Positions 11,600-22,682 of a stretch of DNA of 64,000 bases are shown one piece after another. Origin of the DNA: Peromyscus leucopus (Eukaryota; Chordata; Mammalia; Rodentia; Cricetidae); assembly GCF_004664715.2 (NCBI RefSeq), contig NC_051069.1, positions 3,694,001-3,758,000 on the forward strand. The letters are read 5' to 3'. The position numbers and the translations under genes were made by a program. Each line of letters starts with the position of its first letter. Positions within the stretch are counted from its first letter, which is position 1. Under the pieces are notes generated by a model that ran no database searches, was not told where the DNA came from, and saw nothing but the letters and a program-made list of their open reading frames with translations.

Positions 11600-11830
11600 C
11601 TCTCCAGGCCTGAAGCATCTTATGTGGCTATGGTCTGCCTGCGAGAGATTATATGTAACACTTGTCTTCTTGAGTCTGGGCTGTCTCCCTTAACTTTTTC
11701 TAGTTCCATCCATCTTTCCTCATTTCCTCTCAGTTTTCAGCTTTTATATCAATAGTAAAGTCTGCACAGATTCTTGTCTGACCTCTTCCACCTGATACTC
11801 ATTACTGACCTTCGAATCTGCCATCATTCC
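11600..11830 (-). mobile_element. L1 fragment (late ORF2 / 3' region)
   Basis: 'tttctagttccatccatctt' preceded by 'gagtctgggctgtctccctt' is the reverse of the L1 ORF2 C-terminal coding stretch ('ggatggaactagaaa...ccaga'). It is a short, non-functional 3' remnant. Confidence 0.65.
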
Positions 11831-11885
11831 TGACTGTCTTCCTAAAATCCTGCACAGCAGACTGTGAACTTGTACATGCAAAGGT

Positions 11886-12018
11886 TCTGTGTGCATGTGT
11901 GTATGCGTGTGGTGTGTGCCTGTGTGTGTGTAAGTGCATGAACATGCATGTGTGTTGGATTGTGTGTGTGCACGTGTCTACGATTGTGTGTGTACATTGT
12001 GTGTGTATGCATGTATGC
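11886..12018. repeat. degenerate TG-rich tract
   Basis: TGTG/TGCATG words with interruptions over about 130 bases. It explains the His-Thr-rich minus-strand frames here. Confidence 0.85.
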
Positions 12019-12059
12019 TCTGTATCTTGATTTCTGTGTCAAAGTAGGCCTGAAGAATA

Positions 12060-12103
12060 CATGAATGAATGAGTAAGTGAATGAATGAATGAATGAATGA
12101 ATG
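12060..12103. repeat. (GAAT)n tetranucleotide repeat
   Basis: About ten imperfect GAAT units with GAGT/AAGT interruptions. Confidence 0.93.
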
Positions 12104-12289
12104 GGCACACCACTGAGCTCTGTTCCATGAGTATGCACATGCTTCTGACAGGGTTGGCAAACCTGCTATTGAACAATGTTATTTCTAGCAGACTAGCTTC
12201 CGAGTGTGTGCACATGACTTGTAGTGAGCTCACACTGCTCTGCTGTATCAGGAACACAGACAGAGCACTTTGAAGGATGACGTAATGAG

Positions 12290-12545
12290 AGTGATAGCAC
12301 TTTATGACTAAGTACCAGATAATGAATGGAAACTAATTAATCCACCTCTAAGATAAATAACTAGAAGAACCTGGGGCGGGGACAGCTGCCGTAGTGAGGA
12401 CACCCCTAAATTTATTCTTGAATACGAGGTACTCTTCACTGAGCCACCCTCACCTCCACTTAGCAATATTAGCTCCATTAAATTGTGGTAACGAGAGACA
12501 CCCAGCTGCTGTTTTAAATTTCCCCCACATAACACACTGTGAAAC
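12290..12545. promoter_or_regulatory. candidate conserved non-coding element
   Basis: SINE-free, AT-rich stretch with homeodomain-type words ('aaactaattaatcc' near 12330, 'gctccattaaattg' near 12470) and 'gatgacgtaatgag' just upstream. It has no coding signature. The call is inference from composition; conservation is not shown. Confidence 0.25.
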
Positions 12546-12743
12546 AAAAGGTGAGTTTTGTGGGTAATGGGTGTAAGATATCAGGGAATTTATCTTTCAC
12601 AAAGTAATTCACTAAAGAAATAAAGAGAATGCCAAGCAGCTTGTGCCTGTTTTGTGGCATATGTGCCCACTAGCTTTACCAAACCCGCCCCAAACAGTCT
12701 AGTTTTCAAGGATGACATCAATTTTACCAAACAGGAAAAAGGT

Positions 12744-12764
12744 AAAAAAAAAAAAAAAAAAAAA
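12744..12764. repeat. A21 mononucleotide run
   Basis: Uninterrupted A tract. I do not see a SINE body immediately before it. Confidence 0.95.
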
Positions 12765-12989
12765 TTCTCAAACAACTGTTTATCTTGCATCTGGTATTAC
12801 CCAGCCTGTGGTTAATGCTCAATAAAACTGATGAAAATCTCATTTTATGCCCTGATTCTTCATAAAATTGATATACTTGAACATCACAGTTTATAGTTTT
12901 TTTTTTCTTCCAGACTGAAGCTGCGTCCACAAAGGCATAGGTGAACCCTTATAAAGGAAGTTTTTTCTTTAATTCATTAAAATATGCTT

Positions 12990-13172
12990 TTTAATATTTA
13001 TTTTGTATTTGTTTGTGGGGGGTTCATGTGACAAGGCTCACAAGCAGATGTCAGAAGAGTGTTTGGGGGAGCTGTTTCTCTCCTGCTACCATGAGGGGCC
13101 TGGGGATTGAACTCAGGCCATCAGGCTTGCGGCAAGCACCTTGATCCACTGAGTCATTCCATTGGCCAAAAT
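12990..13172 (-). repeat. B2/B3-class SINE
   Basis: 'gaagagtgtttgggggagct', 'ctcctgctaccatgaggggc', 'ggggattgaactcaggccat' and 'caggcttgcggcaagcacc' match the reversed B3-like element. The head is degraded near 13165. Confidence 0.72.
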
Positions 13173-13197
13173 CACCATGTTTATAATAAACACTATG

Positions 13198-13243
13198 TAG
13201 CAAAATAAATAAATAAATAAAAATTAAAAAAAAATAAAAAAAG
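13198..13243. repeat. (AAAT)n/A-rich tract
   Basis: Four AAAT units followed by A-rich sequence. Confidence 0.85.
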
Positions 13244-14587
13244 GCAGAAAAGAGGTCTTACATTCCAGCTTAGAGATGGTACACAAACCATGAGGCAAGT
13301 AAATGCTTTAGCTCCAAGCCTAGACGGTCCTGACCAATCTCAGCCATTCACCCCCACGGTGATATAATCACCACAAGGAACACACCAAGTAGTGTGCATG
13401 GCCTTCCAATAAGACTTTCTTAATATGAACACTTGTGGGCCAGACGTTTCTTATAGGCCATGATTTACACTCGTGTTGGGATCATTTTAATGAACACCTA
13501 CCAGAGCATGTTGCTCCCAATAAACTCTTAACAAGTCCCATTTGGTCACCGGAAGAATGGGAACAAGAACTTGACTTGCAGAGGGTCTCCTGGATAAAGT
13601 GTCCGCCACTCACCAGCCACACTCTTCGGGGAAACGTGCCTTCCCTAACCTGTCTGCAAAGGTGTGTCCACCACTGGCCCGCCATTATGTCCAATGCGAT
13701 GCTGCAGTGGGAATTAGCCATTGTGAGAGCAGTGACTGGAGTCTGTGAAGGCGACCTATGGTGACTGAAAGGGGCCAGTCCTTAGACGCACTCATGAAGC
13801 CAAGTTCTCAGTACATTTACTGGGAACAAGAAGCTCTGAGGAAGTTGAATGTTTTGGCTTCTTCTACCTGGTGGCAGGCTACAGCAGGCCACCCAGTGAG
13901 CTCTGTAGGATATTATTTTTCATGGTAATTATTTTCAACCTTTTTGCTTGTTTCACTTAGGGATCGAGTTCTCCTCAAATTCCTTTGAAGACCACAGTTG
14001 TTCATTGGATTTAATGTAAGTTTTCCTTAGGGAAAGAGAAAAACCAGAGCTGGGAAGAGCCAAGGGCTTTGGGTGTCCACGCCCTTTGGGAAGCCCACAT
14101 ATTTCTACTGTTTCAAGTACACCAGGCTGCAGCGGCCCCAACGCTCTCACAAGGAACTTGGAGCTAATTAGTTGTGAATGTGACAGCTAGAGTATGGAGA
14201 ATTAATTTCCTGAGCTGAGTCTCCACCCCTTAAGACGGGCTTTTTCCGAGCTTGGTGCTTTCTGGGCTCTATCATTGTGGGTTTCCATGGCAAGAGGGAA
14301 GGCTGGAAGACCACCACCCTGTTGCAGTGGGCTGAATTCTTCTGACAAATGGTTTTGCTGACTTGAGACATCTGGGTCATATTGGGCTCCAAGCTGATTT
14401 TAAGATCTTTCTTCCCAGGCCAAAGACAATGTTCTCTTTGGAAGTCCTAGGCACCACTGTGCTGGAGCCCACACACACACACACGCCATCTTTCCATTGC
14501 TTTAAGACACTGTTATCAGATTGACCATTGTGAGCTGATTTGTTACCTCGGTCTATCTATAAAAGGATGTGTCCCACTCGTTGATGC
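13244..14587. other. unique sequence with a candidate conserved part
   Basis: No SINE over 1.3 kb. A 109-codon plus frame at 13435-13764 has no recognisable domain. The part 13870-14200 is described separately. A short (CA)8 lies at 14468-14484. Confidence 0.45.
13870..14200. promoter_or_regulatory. candidate conserved non-coding element
   Basis: Words such as 'catggtaattattttcaacc', 'gttcattggatttaatgt', 'gagctaattagttgtgaatg' and 'ggagaattaatttcctgag' give several TAAT-core sites in a SINE-free setting. Inference only. Confidence 0.22.
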
Positions 14588-14604
14588 TTTTTTTTTTTTT
14601 TTTT
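14588..14604. repeat. T17 run
   Basis: Uninterrupted T tract. Confidence 0.93.
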
Positions 14605-14704
14605 GGTTGCTTTTTCTTTCCTAAAGTCCTTTGGATGATTATTTTTAAATGATCATTTCAAGGAAGTTTTAAAAAGAAATGCCATCTCAATCATCATTCC
14701 TTTT

Positions 14705-14885
14705 AAATTATGTGTCTGTGGGTCTCTGTGAGTATGTGTATGTGAGTACATGTGCCTGGGGAGGCCAGAAGAGGGCGTCAGATCCTCTGGAGTTGGTGTT
14801 AAGGGAGTTTGTGAGCTGTCCAACATGAGTGAGGGGGAACTAAACTCCAGCCCTCTGTAAGAGCACTGGAGAGGTGTCTCCATTA
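14705..14885 (-). repeat. B3 SINE
   Basis: Reversed B3: TG-rich tail, 'ggccagaagagggcgtcag', 'atcctctggagttggtgtta', 'ctgtaagagcactggaga'. The head ends near 14885. Confidence 0.8.
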
Positions 14886-15344
14886 AGGCATCTGTTCACT
14901 GACTTCACAGGGGACGTCTCCTGTGTCTGGCCATTGTCTAGTTTATGATGCCACATCAACACTTGAGGGTTAGTGAGAAAGAAATCTGGTTACAATTCAA
15001 CATGATAAATGCTGTTCTAGAGGTATTTACAAGTGAGAGGGGCACTTTTTAGAAGACAGAAAATCTCAATCCAGGGTGAGAACTAATCACCAAGGAAGTA
15101 AGCATGGAGCATGCGCCACATTGACCATGTGTGAAACTCAAATACAGGTGTTGGAATGTCTTAGGGCCTTGTATTGTCATATTAAAAATAAAAGTTCATG
15201 TTTCTCTCAACTGCTTTCAGTGTGATATGTTGTTATTCTTCTTGCATATCTTAGTTTCCACAAGATATAGCATAGTTCCTGATATTTTATAAGAATATAA
15301 CAATAAGATTAATCAATAGTTGTCCATATGATTTTCTTTTTAAC
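14886..15344. other. unique, AT-rich
   Basis: No recognised repeat or gene. Confidence 0.45.
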
Positions 15345-15546
15345 TTTATTTTTAATTATGGTGTGTATATGTGTATGTATATACATGTGAGTGCAGGTAC
15401 CCATGGAAGTCAGAAGAAGGCATCAGACCCCCTGGAATTGGAGTTAAAGGCAGTGGTGAGTTGCCCAGCATGGGCATTGTGAACTGAACTCAGGTCCTCG
15501 GCAAGAGCAGTAAATACTCTGAACCTCTGAGCCATCTCTCAGCCCT
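15345..15546 (-). repeat. B3 SINE
   Basis: Reversed copy with 'gtgagtgcaggtacccatgg', 'cctggaattggagttaaagg', 'gaactgaactcaggtcctcg' and the head 'gagccatctctcagccct'. Confidence 0.85.
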
Positions 15547-15779
15547 CATTATGATTTTTCTTAATGTGTTTTAATCTCAGGAGGAAACAAGTTCTCTAAA
15601 TATAGGAACCATAATAACTTTGATATGATCCTCAGATATTTAGTTGGTGAATAAAATATTATAAGGGTTTAGATGGCGGTTCCAAGACACTTCAGCAAAG
15701 AAAAATCTAGTCTTTTCAAACAATGGTTTGAGGCCGGTTAGTATATATTAAGCTAGAGTCTTATATTAAATGTAAAAAA
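15547..15779. other. AT-rich, probably L1-derived
   Basis: Lies directly upstream of the recognisable L1 ORF2 segment and may be a worn continuation of it. Confidence 0.3.
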
Positions 15780-15965
15780 AATGACTCAAAATTAATTAGA
15801 TTTGAATTTAGGATTAAAAACTATGAATAAAAAACCATAAAGAAAACATTGAAGTAAGTTTTTATGATTTTAGAATGGCCAAGGTTGTCTTAGATTTGAT
15901 ATCAATAGCACAAGTGACGAGAGGAAGAAAAATGGTACTTTCATCAAAATGAGAAGAATAAATAA
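15780..15965 (+). mobile_element. L1 ORF2 fragment, segment 1 of a split copy
   Basis: 'aaaccataaagaaaacattg', 'ggccaaggttgtcttagatt' and 'tgatatcaatagcacaagtg' parallel the L1 ORF2 stretch encoding the region before the C terminus. Stops and frameshifts abound, so it is non-functional. It continues at 16600. Confidence 0.7.
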
Positions 15966-15992
15966 AATTTTTTAAAATTCATAACTTTGTTA

Positions 15993-16200
15993 GGGGCTAG
16001 AGAAGTAGCTCAGCAATTAAGAGAACTGGGTCACTTTGCAAAGGACCTGAGTTCAGTTCCCAGCACACACGGGAGAGCTTAAAACTGTCTGTGATTCTAG
16101 TCCTGGGGATCGGATGCCTTCTTTTGACCTTCAGGAGAAATGCATAACATGGTGTACAGACATACAAGCAGGTGAAATGCCCAGACATGTGAAATTTAGA
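15993..16200 (+). repeat. B3 SINE inserted in L1
   Basis: Head 'ggggctagagaagtagctca', 'cctgagttcagttcccagc', 'tcctggggatcggatgcctt'. It sits between two segments of the same L1. Confidence 0.82.
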
Positions 16201-16256
16201 AGAAAAAGAGGAGGGGGGGGGAGAGGGAGAGGTGGTAAAGGGGGAGGGGGAGGAAG
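16200..16256. repeat. purine-rich GGGGA/GGA tract
   Basis: Nearly pure A/G on the plus strand with G runs of four or more; extends from the B3 tail. Confidence 0.85.
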
Positions 16257-16267
16257 TTGTTTTGTGT

Positions 16268-16598
16268 TCCAGAGGTGCAATGGTTTGAATGTTCCCCTTG
16301 GGCTCAGGTAATTGGACACCTGGTCCTCAGCTGGTTGCACTGTTTGTGGAGTTATGGGGCAGTTATGGGGCAGTGCAGGAAGTACCTCACTGTCGGCAGG
16401 CTTTGAAAGGATAAAGCCTCACCCCACTGCCAATTCACCCTCTCTGGCTTGTGTTTGTGGTTGAAGATGTGATCTCTCAGCTGTCTGCTGACATGGCTCC
16501 CTCACTGTCTAGAACCGTAAGCCAAAATGAACTCTTTCTTCCTTAAGTTGCCTTTGGTCATGGTGTTTTATCATAGCAACAGAAAAGTAACGCATACA
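16268..16598 (+). mobile_element. solo LTR, ERVL-MaLR type, inserted in L1
   Basis: Begins 'gcaatggtttgaatgttccc' and ends 'tttatcatagcaacagaaaa', with 'ctagaaccgtaagccaaaat' before the end. This is the MaLR order of 5' 'tatggtttgaatgt' and 3' 'agcaac'. There is no internal retroviral coding sequence. Confidence 0.75.
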
Positions 16599-16599
16599 G

Positions 16600-16795
16600 A
16601 GGACATAAAGGATAAGGTGCCGAAATGACCTCATTAAAGAGTCATTATTATAAAAAAGAAAAATCTCAAGAACCGGCATAGCTCTACCCCAGACAAACCA
16701 ACTCAAAAAAGGACAAAGGATTTAAATAGATCTTTCTCCAGGAGGATACATAAAAGGCCAATCCTCAGCATCAATATCAGTTATTTAAGTAATAT
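16600..16795 (+). mobile_element. L1 ORF2 fragment, segment 2
   Basis: 'gacaaaggatttaaatagat', 'ctttctccaggaggataca' and 'ctcagcatcaatatcagtta' match the L1 ORF2 stretch just before the C terminus, in order after segment 1. Confidence 0.75.
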
Positions 16796-16798
16796 TAC

Positions 16799-17015
16799 AG
16801 TGAGTACTTAGTGGTTAAGAGTACTTGCTGCTCTTCAGAGAACCAGAGTCTGGCTCCCAGCACCAACACAGTGTCTCTCAGCTGCCTGCTATTCCAGTTC
16901 CAGGGTGTCAGATGCCCCCTTCTGGCCTCCATGGTCACTGCACTCACAGGTGCACATACTACTACTAAGACATACACATACACACATAATTAAAGATAAA
17001 TCTTTCTTAAAGAAA
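16799..17015 (+). repeat. B3 SINE
   Basis: 'cttagtggttaagagtactt', 'gctgctcttcagagaacc', 'ccagttccagggtgtcagat' and 'cttctggcctccatggtcac', with a CA-rich tail. Confidence 0.85.
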
Positions 17016-18254
17016 GATTAAGCATGGGTAAATTTGAATGAAAACACCAAAGGCTACTATAAAACTCATGAATTCACTCCACCATGAAAACTCCAGCAAC
17101 CGCTGGAGACAACATTCTCTGAGTTTCTGGTGCCTGCTACTTCAGAAGCGTAAGTAAAATAGATAAAGAAAACCCAACAGCCAGAGCAGTGAAAGCAGCT
17201 TTTACTTTTATACTACGGAATTATGTCTGAATGTATCCATGATTTCTTCTCTTTACAGATAATGGTAAAATTGCCTAAATCATACACCAGCAGTGCTCTA
17301 ATGAGACACGATTTGTATTCACTTCTATTCAAGAAAACGAAACGTGCCAAACACCCCACTTCAAACATCTTTCCATAGTACACACACGTTAAACACACAC
17401 ACACTGTGCTGAAGTGAGTTTGGGCTGGGGAAGGACCACGTAGGTGGAAGGCTGCATTAAGTGAATAGACTTTCCTAGCGTGAGGGGAATGGAGTTAATT
17501 TCCCCTCGCTGGCTTGCATGCTTAGGGTTCAGTGACCGCTGTGGACTCCGGATCCCCTTGTGGGTGGCTGGTATGACTTGGATGGAAAGAAAGACAGAGC
17601 TCAGAGCCAAGACACATGTTCCAACCCCTTTGGTGCTTCAGAGGTCGGCTGGTCAACTTGTGGACACTATGTCAAGACTCTTTCTGAGGCCAGACCCTTT
17701 CCTGAGCTAACTCTTGCACTACCCTTCTCAGCTAGGCTGCAGTTTGCTGCTGCTGCTGCTCAGCCTCTATCTACAAACTTAAACTCCAAAGACAGTGCCC
17801 CATCAGAGGTCGTGTTACCATGGTGACCTTCTGTGCTCACTTTTCCCTATGGAGTAACTTGTATCCAGAGGTCCTTTTCCTAGGTCACTGTGGCACCTTG
17901 GCTCAAAGAAAATACCACAGCACAGCCCTCCTACCAGGTCCCCATGATCTGTATTTCTACAATCTTTATTTCTCAGTGTGTTAATTTAAACTCCAGATCC
18001 ATAGTGTATATCTGCCAGCAAGCACAGTTCTGCGGAGTGTGTGGTGCCTTAAACAGGTTTGAGAATAAGACTTGATGACCATCAATGGCCCAGCAGCTCT
18101 GAGAGTCATCTCCCTGGCCTTTGCCTTCTTGGATTGCCAGTGCCTCTACTGCCCAATTTTATTGTGACAAGCTGAAGCTGTGTCCCTGTGTTAGAAGCAT
18201 GCTCTTCACCTCCATAAAATTACAGCCTCCATCAATTGCACACATCTCTTCTGG
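17016..18254. other. mostly unique; first 90 bases may be L1
   Basis: 'gaatgaaaacaccaaaggct' near 17036 could be a third segment of the split L1. After that no repeat is recognised except (GCT)5 at 17746-17760. No gene is seen. Confidence 0.45.
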
Positions 18255-18515
18255 GAGGCAGGTAAGTTCCCTGGTCAAGAGCAAGGGTCCTGGGGCTCAC
18301 ACTGCATAGGTGAATGTTGGCTTCCTTGTCACCAGACAGGTGGCCTTGGGAAGTTTTTGTCCTTATTTTTCCCTTTTCTTTCTGACCCTCAGTTTGTTCC
18401 TCAGTAGAATAGGAATAATTATAGTATGCACACTATTATGGGGCTGTCAGGTCGACTGTGTGAGTTTGAGGACACAGCCAGGGGCCTGGTAAACGCTCAG
18501 GAATGTTAGCGGCCA
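18255..18515 (+). repeat. MIR, nearly full length
   Basis: 'gtcaagagcaagggtcctgg', 'ggtggccttgggaagtttt', 'ctgaccctcagtttgttcct', 'aataggaataattatagta' and 'aggggcctggtaaacgctca' follow MIR from the tRNA-like head to the 3' end. Confidence 0.85.
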
Positions 18516-19409
18516 CTGCAGCTTGGAGAAGGAAAAGCAAAGAGCCCTGAGAGACGATGAAAGGCGAACACAGCAAATGTATGTGCCATTTAGTATATTG
18601 CTGTGCTACTTACGTGATCGGAAACATTTTTCCTGCCCTCCCCAAACACCCTAAAACAGTTCTTGTGATCATTTTGATTACATAAATGAATGGTGAAAAC
18701 TCCCCTTATAAAGGACATGAGGTGACATTGGTGATTATCAGACACGATCCTATCAGAACCTGTCTCGACGATACTGGGAGAGCAGAGGTTTGGCTTAGTG
18801 ATCTAGAAACTCCTCTCTGTTAAAAGGAACTTTGTGATGTCATTGTTTATAAAAGAACACAAGCCTTAGCCTTCCCTCTCTAGGTGCCCCTTTAGAATAC
18901 TGCTTCTCAAAGCAAGCATCCAGGCTGTCCCCCCACTTTGGGTCTGGCAGCGGGGTTGCAAGCAGGTGATCTCTGTGTTTTGAAGACATGATCTCCCCTT
19001 CTCCCCTTTCCCATAAGGGGACTGCATCCAGAGTCACTTTTAGAAGAAGATATAGAGAAGATGTAATCTCTCTGGGATGAAGATACTTTCTTCGGATCAA
19101 TCACACCTCAGTTTACCCTCTGGTTCCCTAATGTTTTTTGAGGCTTGACTAAGCTCCAACACCCCCTTGCAGGTCAAGTCTATGAATGCCCATCATCCAC
19201 TCAGCTTCCCGTTGGCACTCATCACCCTGTCCTTCACGCACTACCCTCTGTCCTGGTTTCTAAGCAGTGATTTCAGTTGTTTGTGTAGGTTAAAAAAAAA
19301 TCATTGAATTTTAGCAGCTTCATTTGGCTCAATCCATTGTTATGGTTGTTAGTGTCTGGGTTTGCTGTAGATTGGTTCAATACTCTGGAAAAGTAGATTG
19401 AGTATGGAG

Positions 19410-19410
<1 letters not shown>
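18516..19410. other. unique sequence, no gene seen
   Basis: No recognised repeat or coding signal. Confidence 0.5.

Positions 19411-19450
<40 letters not shown>
19411..19450. repeat. (AC)20 microsatellite
   Basis: Twenty uninterrupted AC units. Confidence 0.97.
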
Positions 19451-19452
<2 letters not shown>

Positions 19453-20742
19453 CCCGTCTTTTATAAATATTGATATTAGGGAACAGAAAGATGAAATGGG
19501 CCAGATGTAAATCTGCCAGTGGGGATAAGTTTTCATTTTCTTAGTTTCTCTTTTTCTTGATGCGAGGAAGACACTCATCCACTATACAAACCCTACTGTT
19601 TCTGCTCATCCTACTGCTCAGTCTCCCTGTTCTCACACTTAGTTAACCTCTGAGGGAACTCCTTACATTGGCAACTATTAGAGAACCACCAACCTAAAGA
19701 GACACCAGCCTTAGGACCTGTGCCCTGGCGGCATGACCCTCAGCCTCCTGGGGTCCTTTTCCTGTTGTCAGCCTGGCCTCTGCTTTAGTGGATGCACTTT
19801 TCTGTCTTTCCAGTAAGACCTCCAAACTCACTCTCATGGCCACTAAAAAATCTATACCCCTCCTGCAGTCCTACACTGGGGCTCCCTGACCACTGCTGGA
19901 GAGCTGGACTTCACCAGAGTTGCCAGTCAGTCTTCAGAGACCCATGCCACCCCATCCATGCTCTCAAAGGCTTTTCTTAACCGAGTCTGCTATTCAGAAA
20001 TACCCTATGCACCCATCCAAACAAATGTCACTTCCACCCAGTAAAACTCAGCAACATCACTTAGTAAGGCAAGAGGGAGTTTGCTCTTCTGGACTGGCAG
20101 GAACATGTGAGTCTTTCAAAACACAAGATGGCCACTCTGACACTCCAGGCTATTATTGTTAACAAACCCCTACGCTTTCATTTACTGAATAAACACCAAA
20201 GCAGGGGAGGGAATGAAAGAGAAAGTATTGGAAAAGAGGGTAACTCTTTTTCTGAACAACAGTTGCATTTAAAAAACCACTCAAGAAGGAAATAATACAT
20301 CCAGCCAGGAGGCCGTGCACCAAAGGGAGTCAGCCTTTGAAGCTCTTTGTAATATGTTCACCTGTTTCCTCTTGGTCACCACAGGACTGATGAAAAAGAA
20401 AGGGGAAAAATATGTTTATTAAAAAAAGGACCCCATTCAATAATTCATCACTTTATTGGTTTCCAACCTGACTATCCCAAAAGAAATGTAATTTCCTCCC
20501 CACCCACCACATGCAGACGCCTGACACTTAACTACGGCGTTGAGCATTGTCTTTCTGTGTGTGTCCGGAACTGTGCCCAGCAGGATGCCCAGGACAGTTA
20601 TCTCAAGTGGTGCCTCTTCCTTCTTCGGTCTTGTCATTCCAGTCTCTACAGTCTCTCTCTATGCCAGCAAACACTCCAAGTTCAGTTTTGGTACAAACAG
20701 CACAGTTTAGAAGATGGGGAATTTTCTTGGTAGCCTAGAAAC
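19451..20742. other. unique sequence, no gene seen
   Basis: About 1.3 kb with only short frames and no recognised repeat. Confidence 0.5.
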
Positions 20743-20840
20743 AATGATTCTCAATCAGGGGTAACGGCGGCCCCTGTTTCCCTCCACCCCAGAGTGTCAG
20801 TCTTTGAAGACATTTTTGACTGTTACAGTTAAAAGTGGGC
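20743..20840 (+). mobile_element. MER5-type hAT-Charlie DNA transposon fragment
   Basis: 'acaatgattctcaatcaggg' followed by 'gaagacatttttgactgtta' matches the MER5 terminus 'agtggttctcaaccaggg ... gagacatttttggttgt'. Old and non-coding. Confidence 0.65.
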
Positions 20841-21528
20841 CATGCCATTCACCTTCAACAGGGATCAAGAAGGACAGAGATGCTTCTAAGTGACATAGGC
20901 CACTGAAGACAATTACCCATAACAAAGCATTCTCTGGGGGAGTGTTAGGGCTGAGAGACTTTGGTTTAAGTAAAACACCATTGTAAACATCTGTCAGGCC
21001 AAAGCTCCTGGAGAAAAAGCGGTGCCAGAATTTGCTAGCAGTGGACCTGGGGATGGTCAAGTATGGCAAGGCTTAGCTGCTTCAAAGATGTATGCTTTCG
21101 ATGCAGCCCAAGACAAGAAAACAGCCTGGAAAGACACACATCTAAACACAACCTATGACAGCTGTCACTGTCACTACTGGCTCTGATATCTCCAATCCAG
21201 ATTTATTTTTTTAACTTTACAATAAACGTGTCCTGCTTTTAGAAGAGCACAGAAGAAGTTAAATGTAAAACGTAGTACAACTGAGCTCGGCTAATTGATA
21301 CTTGTTATTGCCGAAAGTATGGCTTACATTCTTGATGGGCGAGAGATGGGCAAGTGATATGCTGGCAATCCTCCTAGAAAGCAAGCTAATAACAGTCAGT
21401 CAGTCTTTACCATGGCCTGTTATCAACCTATTAACCATCTTGTAAGAAATTCAAGTCACAGAATGAAAGTATGCCAAGGGTTCACGTACAAGAATATAAA
21501 ACATTACAGGAAAAAATACACTAGTATT
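20841..21528. other. unique sequence, no gene seen
   Basis: No recognised repeat or coding signal. Confidence 0.5.
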
Positions 21529-21912
21529 CTAGTTTGTTTTCTGTTGCTGTGCTAAATATTAGGACCACAGACAGCCTGGGAAGGAAAGGGCTTATCTGGC
21601 TTACATGACGAGGTCACAGTCTAGGAATGAGGGCAATCAGAACAGCAGCTCCAGGAGGAATTGAAGCAGAAAAGATAAAGGAACACTTATTGCTGGCTGG
21701 CTGGCCTTCTCTGGCTTGCTCAGTTACCTTTCTCATTCAGTCCAGGCCCATCAGCTTAGGGACAGAACTGCCCACAGTGGGCTAGTCCCTCTTCCATACA
21801 TTAGCAATCAAGAATATGCCCCCACAAAAGAGCCCACATGACAATCTGATGGAGACAGTCCCTCAGTAGAGGTTTGCTCTTCCCAGGAAGGTCACACTAA
21901 CAACAACTTATG
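21529..21912 (-). mobile_element. MaLR-like rodent repeat ('gattgtcaacttgac' family)
   Basis: Reversed copy: 'tctagtttgttttctgttgc', 'gggaaggaaagggcttatct', 'ggcttacatgacgaggtca', 'cagtgggctagtccctcttc' and 'ctcttcccaggaaggtcac'. Same family as 8200-8615. Confidence 0.75.
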
Positions 21913-22001
21913 ATAATATAAGTATATAATAATGGTATTGATTTAATAACTTATGTTTGGCTTAAAACATATACATGGATCACATTAAAAAGTAATCTTC
22001 A

Positions 22002-22098
22002 GGGGCTTGGCCTGTAACTTAGTGACAGAGTACTTACTCGGCATGAGCAAAGGCCTGGATTTGATTCCAAGCACCACAAAACACAAGCAAAACAAAGC
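22002..22098 (+). repeat. ID element (tRNA-Ala/BC1-type SINE)
   Basis: 'aacttagtgacagagtactt' (A-box region) and 'ggcctggatttgattccaag' (B-box region), ending in an A/C-rich tail, match the roughly 75-bp ID core. It is a retroposed copy, not a tRNA gene. Confidence 0.8.
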
Positions 22099-22100
22099 TA

Positions 22101-22463
22101 TTCATCTAACCTAAAATACAAGCAGGTGGTGGAATAGTACACAGCTACCAAAGTCACGTTTATCACAATCTCAGTGTTCGGCATTTGTCTCTCCATCACA
22201 AGGCAGTCCATGAGACTAGAGAGCTCTGCTCTCTTCGTGTCATCTGTATGTCCATACTCAAAGGACTGCGTATGGCAGGTAGATCACTGTTATCGTTAAA
22301 CAAAAAAAGGTGAATGAAGGAGCCTGGTTGTCAGCAAGGGTTGGTACCTCAGATGTTCATCGCCCTTTTTCCTTTATGCTAACATTCCAAACATCCTCCA
22401 TGGACCATATACCTGTTTCCTAAGTAGAAACATGATTTGATTCCTACAGAAAGTTTAAGAATA
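22101..22463. other. unique sequence
   Basis: Nothing recognised. Confidence 0.45.
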
Positions 22464-22682
22464 GGGGCTTGAGAGATGGCTCAGCCATTGAGTGCACTTG
22501 CTGCTCTTCCAGAGGACCAGAGTTTGGTTCTCAGCACCCATGTCCGGTGGTTCATAATCACCTGGAAATCCAGTGCCAGGGGATCTGATGTCTCTTCTGG
22601 ACACTGCAGGCACCCACATGCTCATGTACAAAAATACTCACACACATATAAAGTAACTTAAAAATAATTCAGAAAAAAATGT
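22464..22682 (+). repeat. B3 SINE
   Basis: Head 'ggggcttgagagatggctca', 'gctgctcttccagaggacc', 'gttctcagcacccatgtcc' and 'ccaggggatctgatgtctct', ending in an A-rich tail. Confidence 0.9.

Noticed and set aside
11978..12138. His/Thr-rich small proteins on the minus strand
   Set aside because: They are translations of TG and GAAT simple repeats.
13435..13764. 109-codon plus-strand frame
   Set aside because: The translation recalls no family and an antisense frame covers it; treated as chance.
22002..22098. tRNA gene
   Set aside because: The A- and B-box-like words belong to an ID SINE with an A-rich tail and no cloverleaf; the B3 and MIR heads are likewise retroposed.
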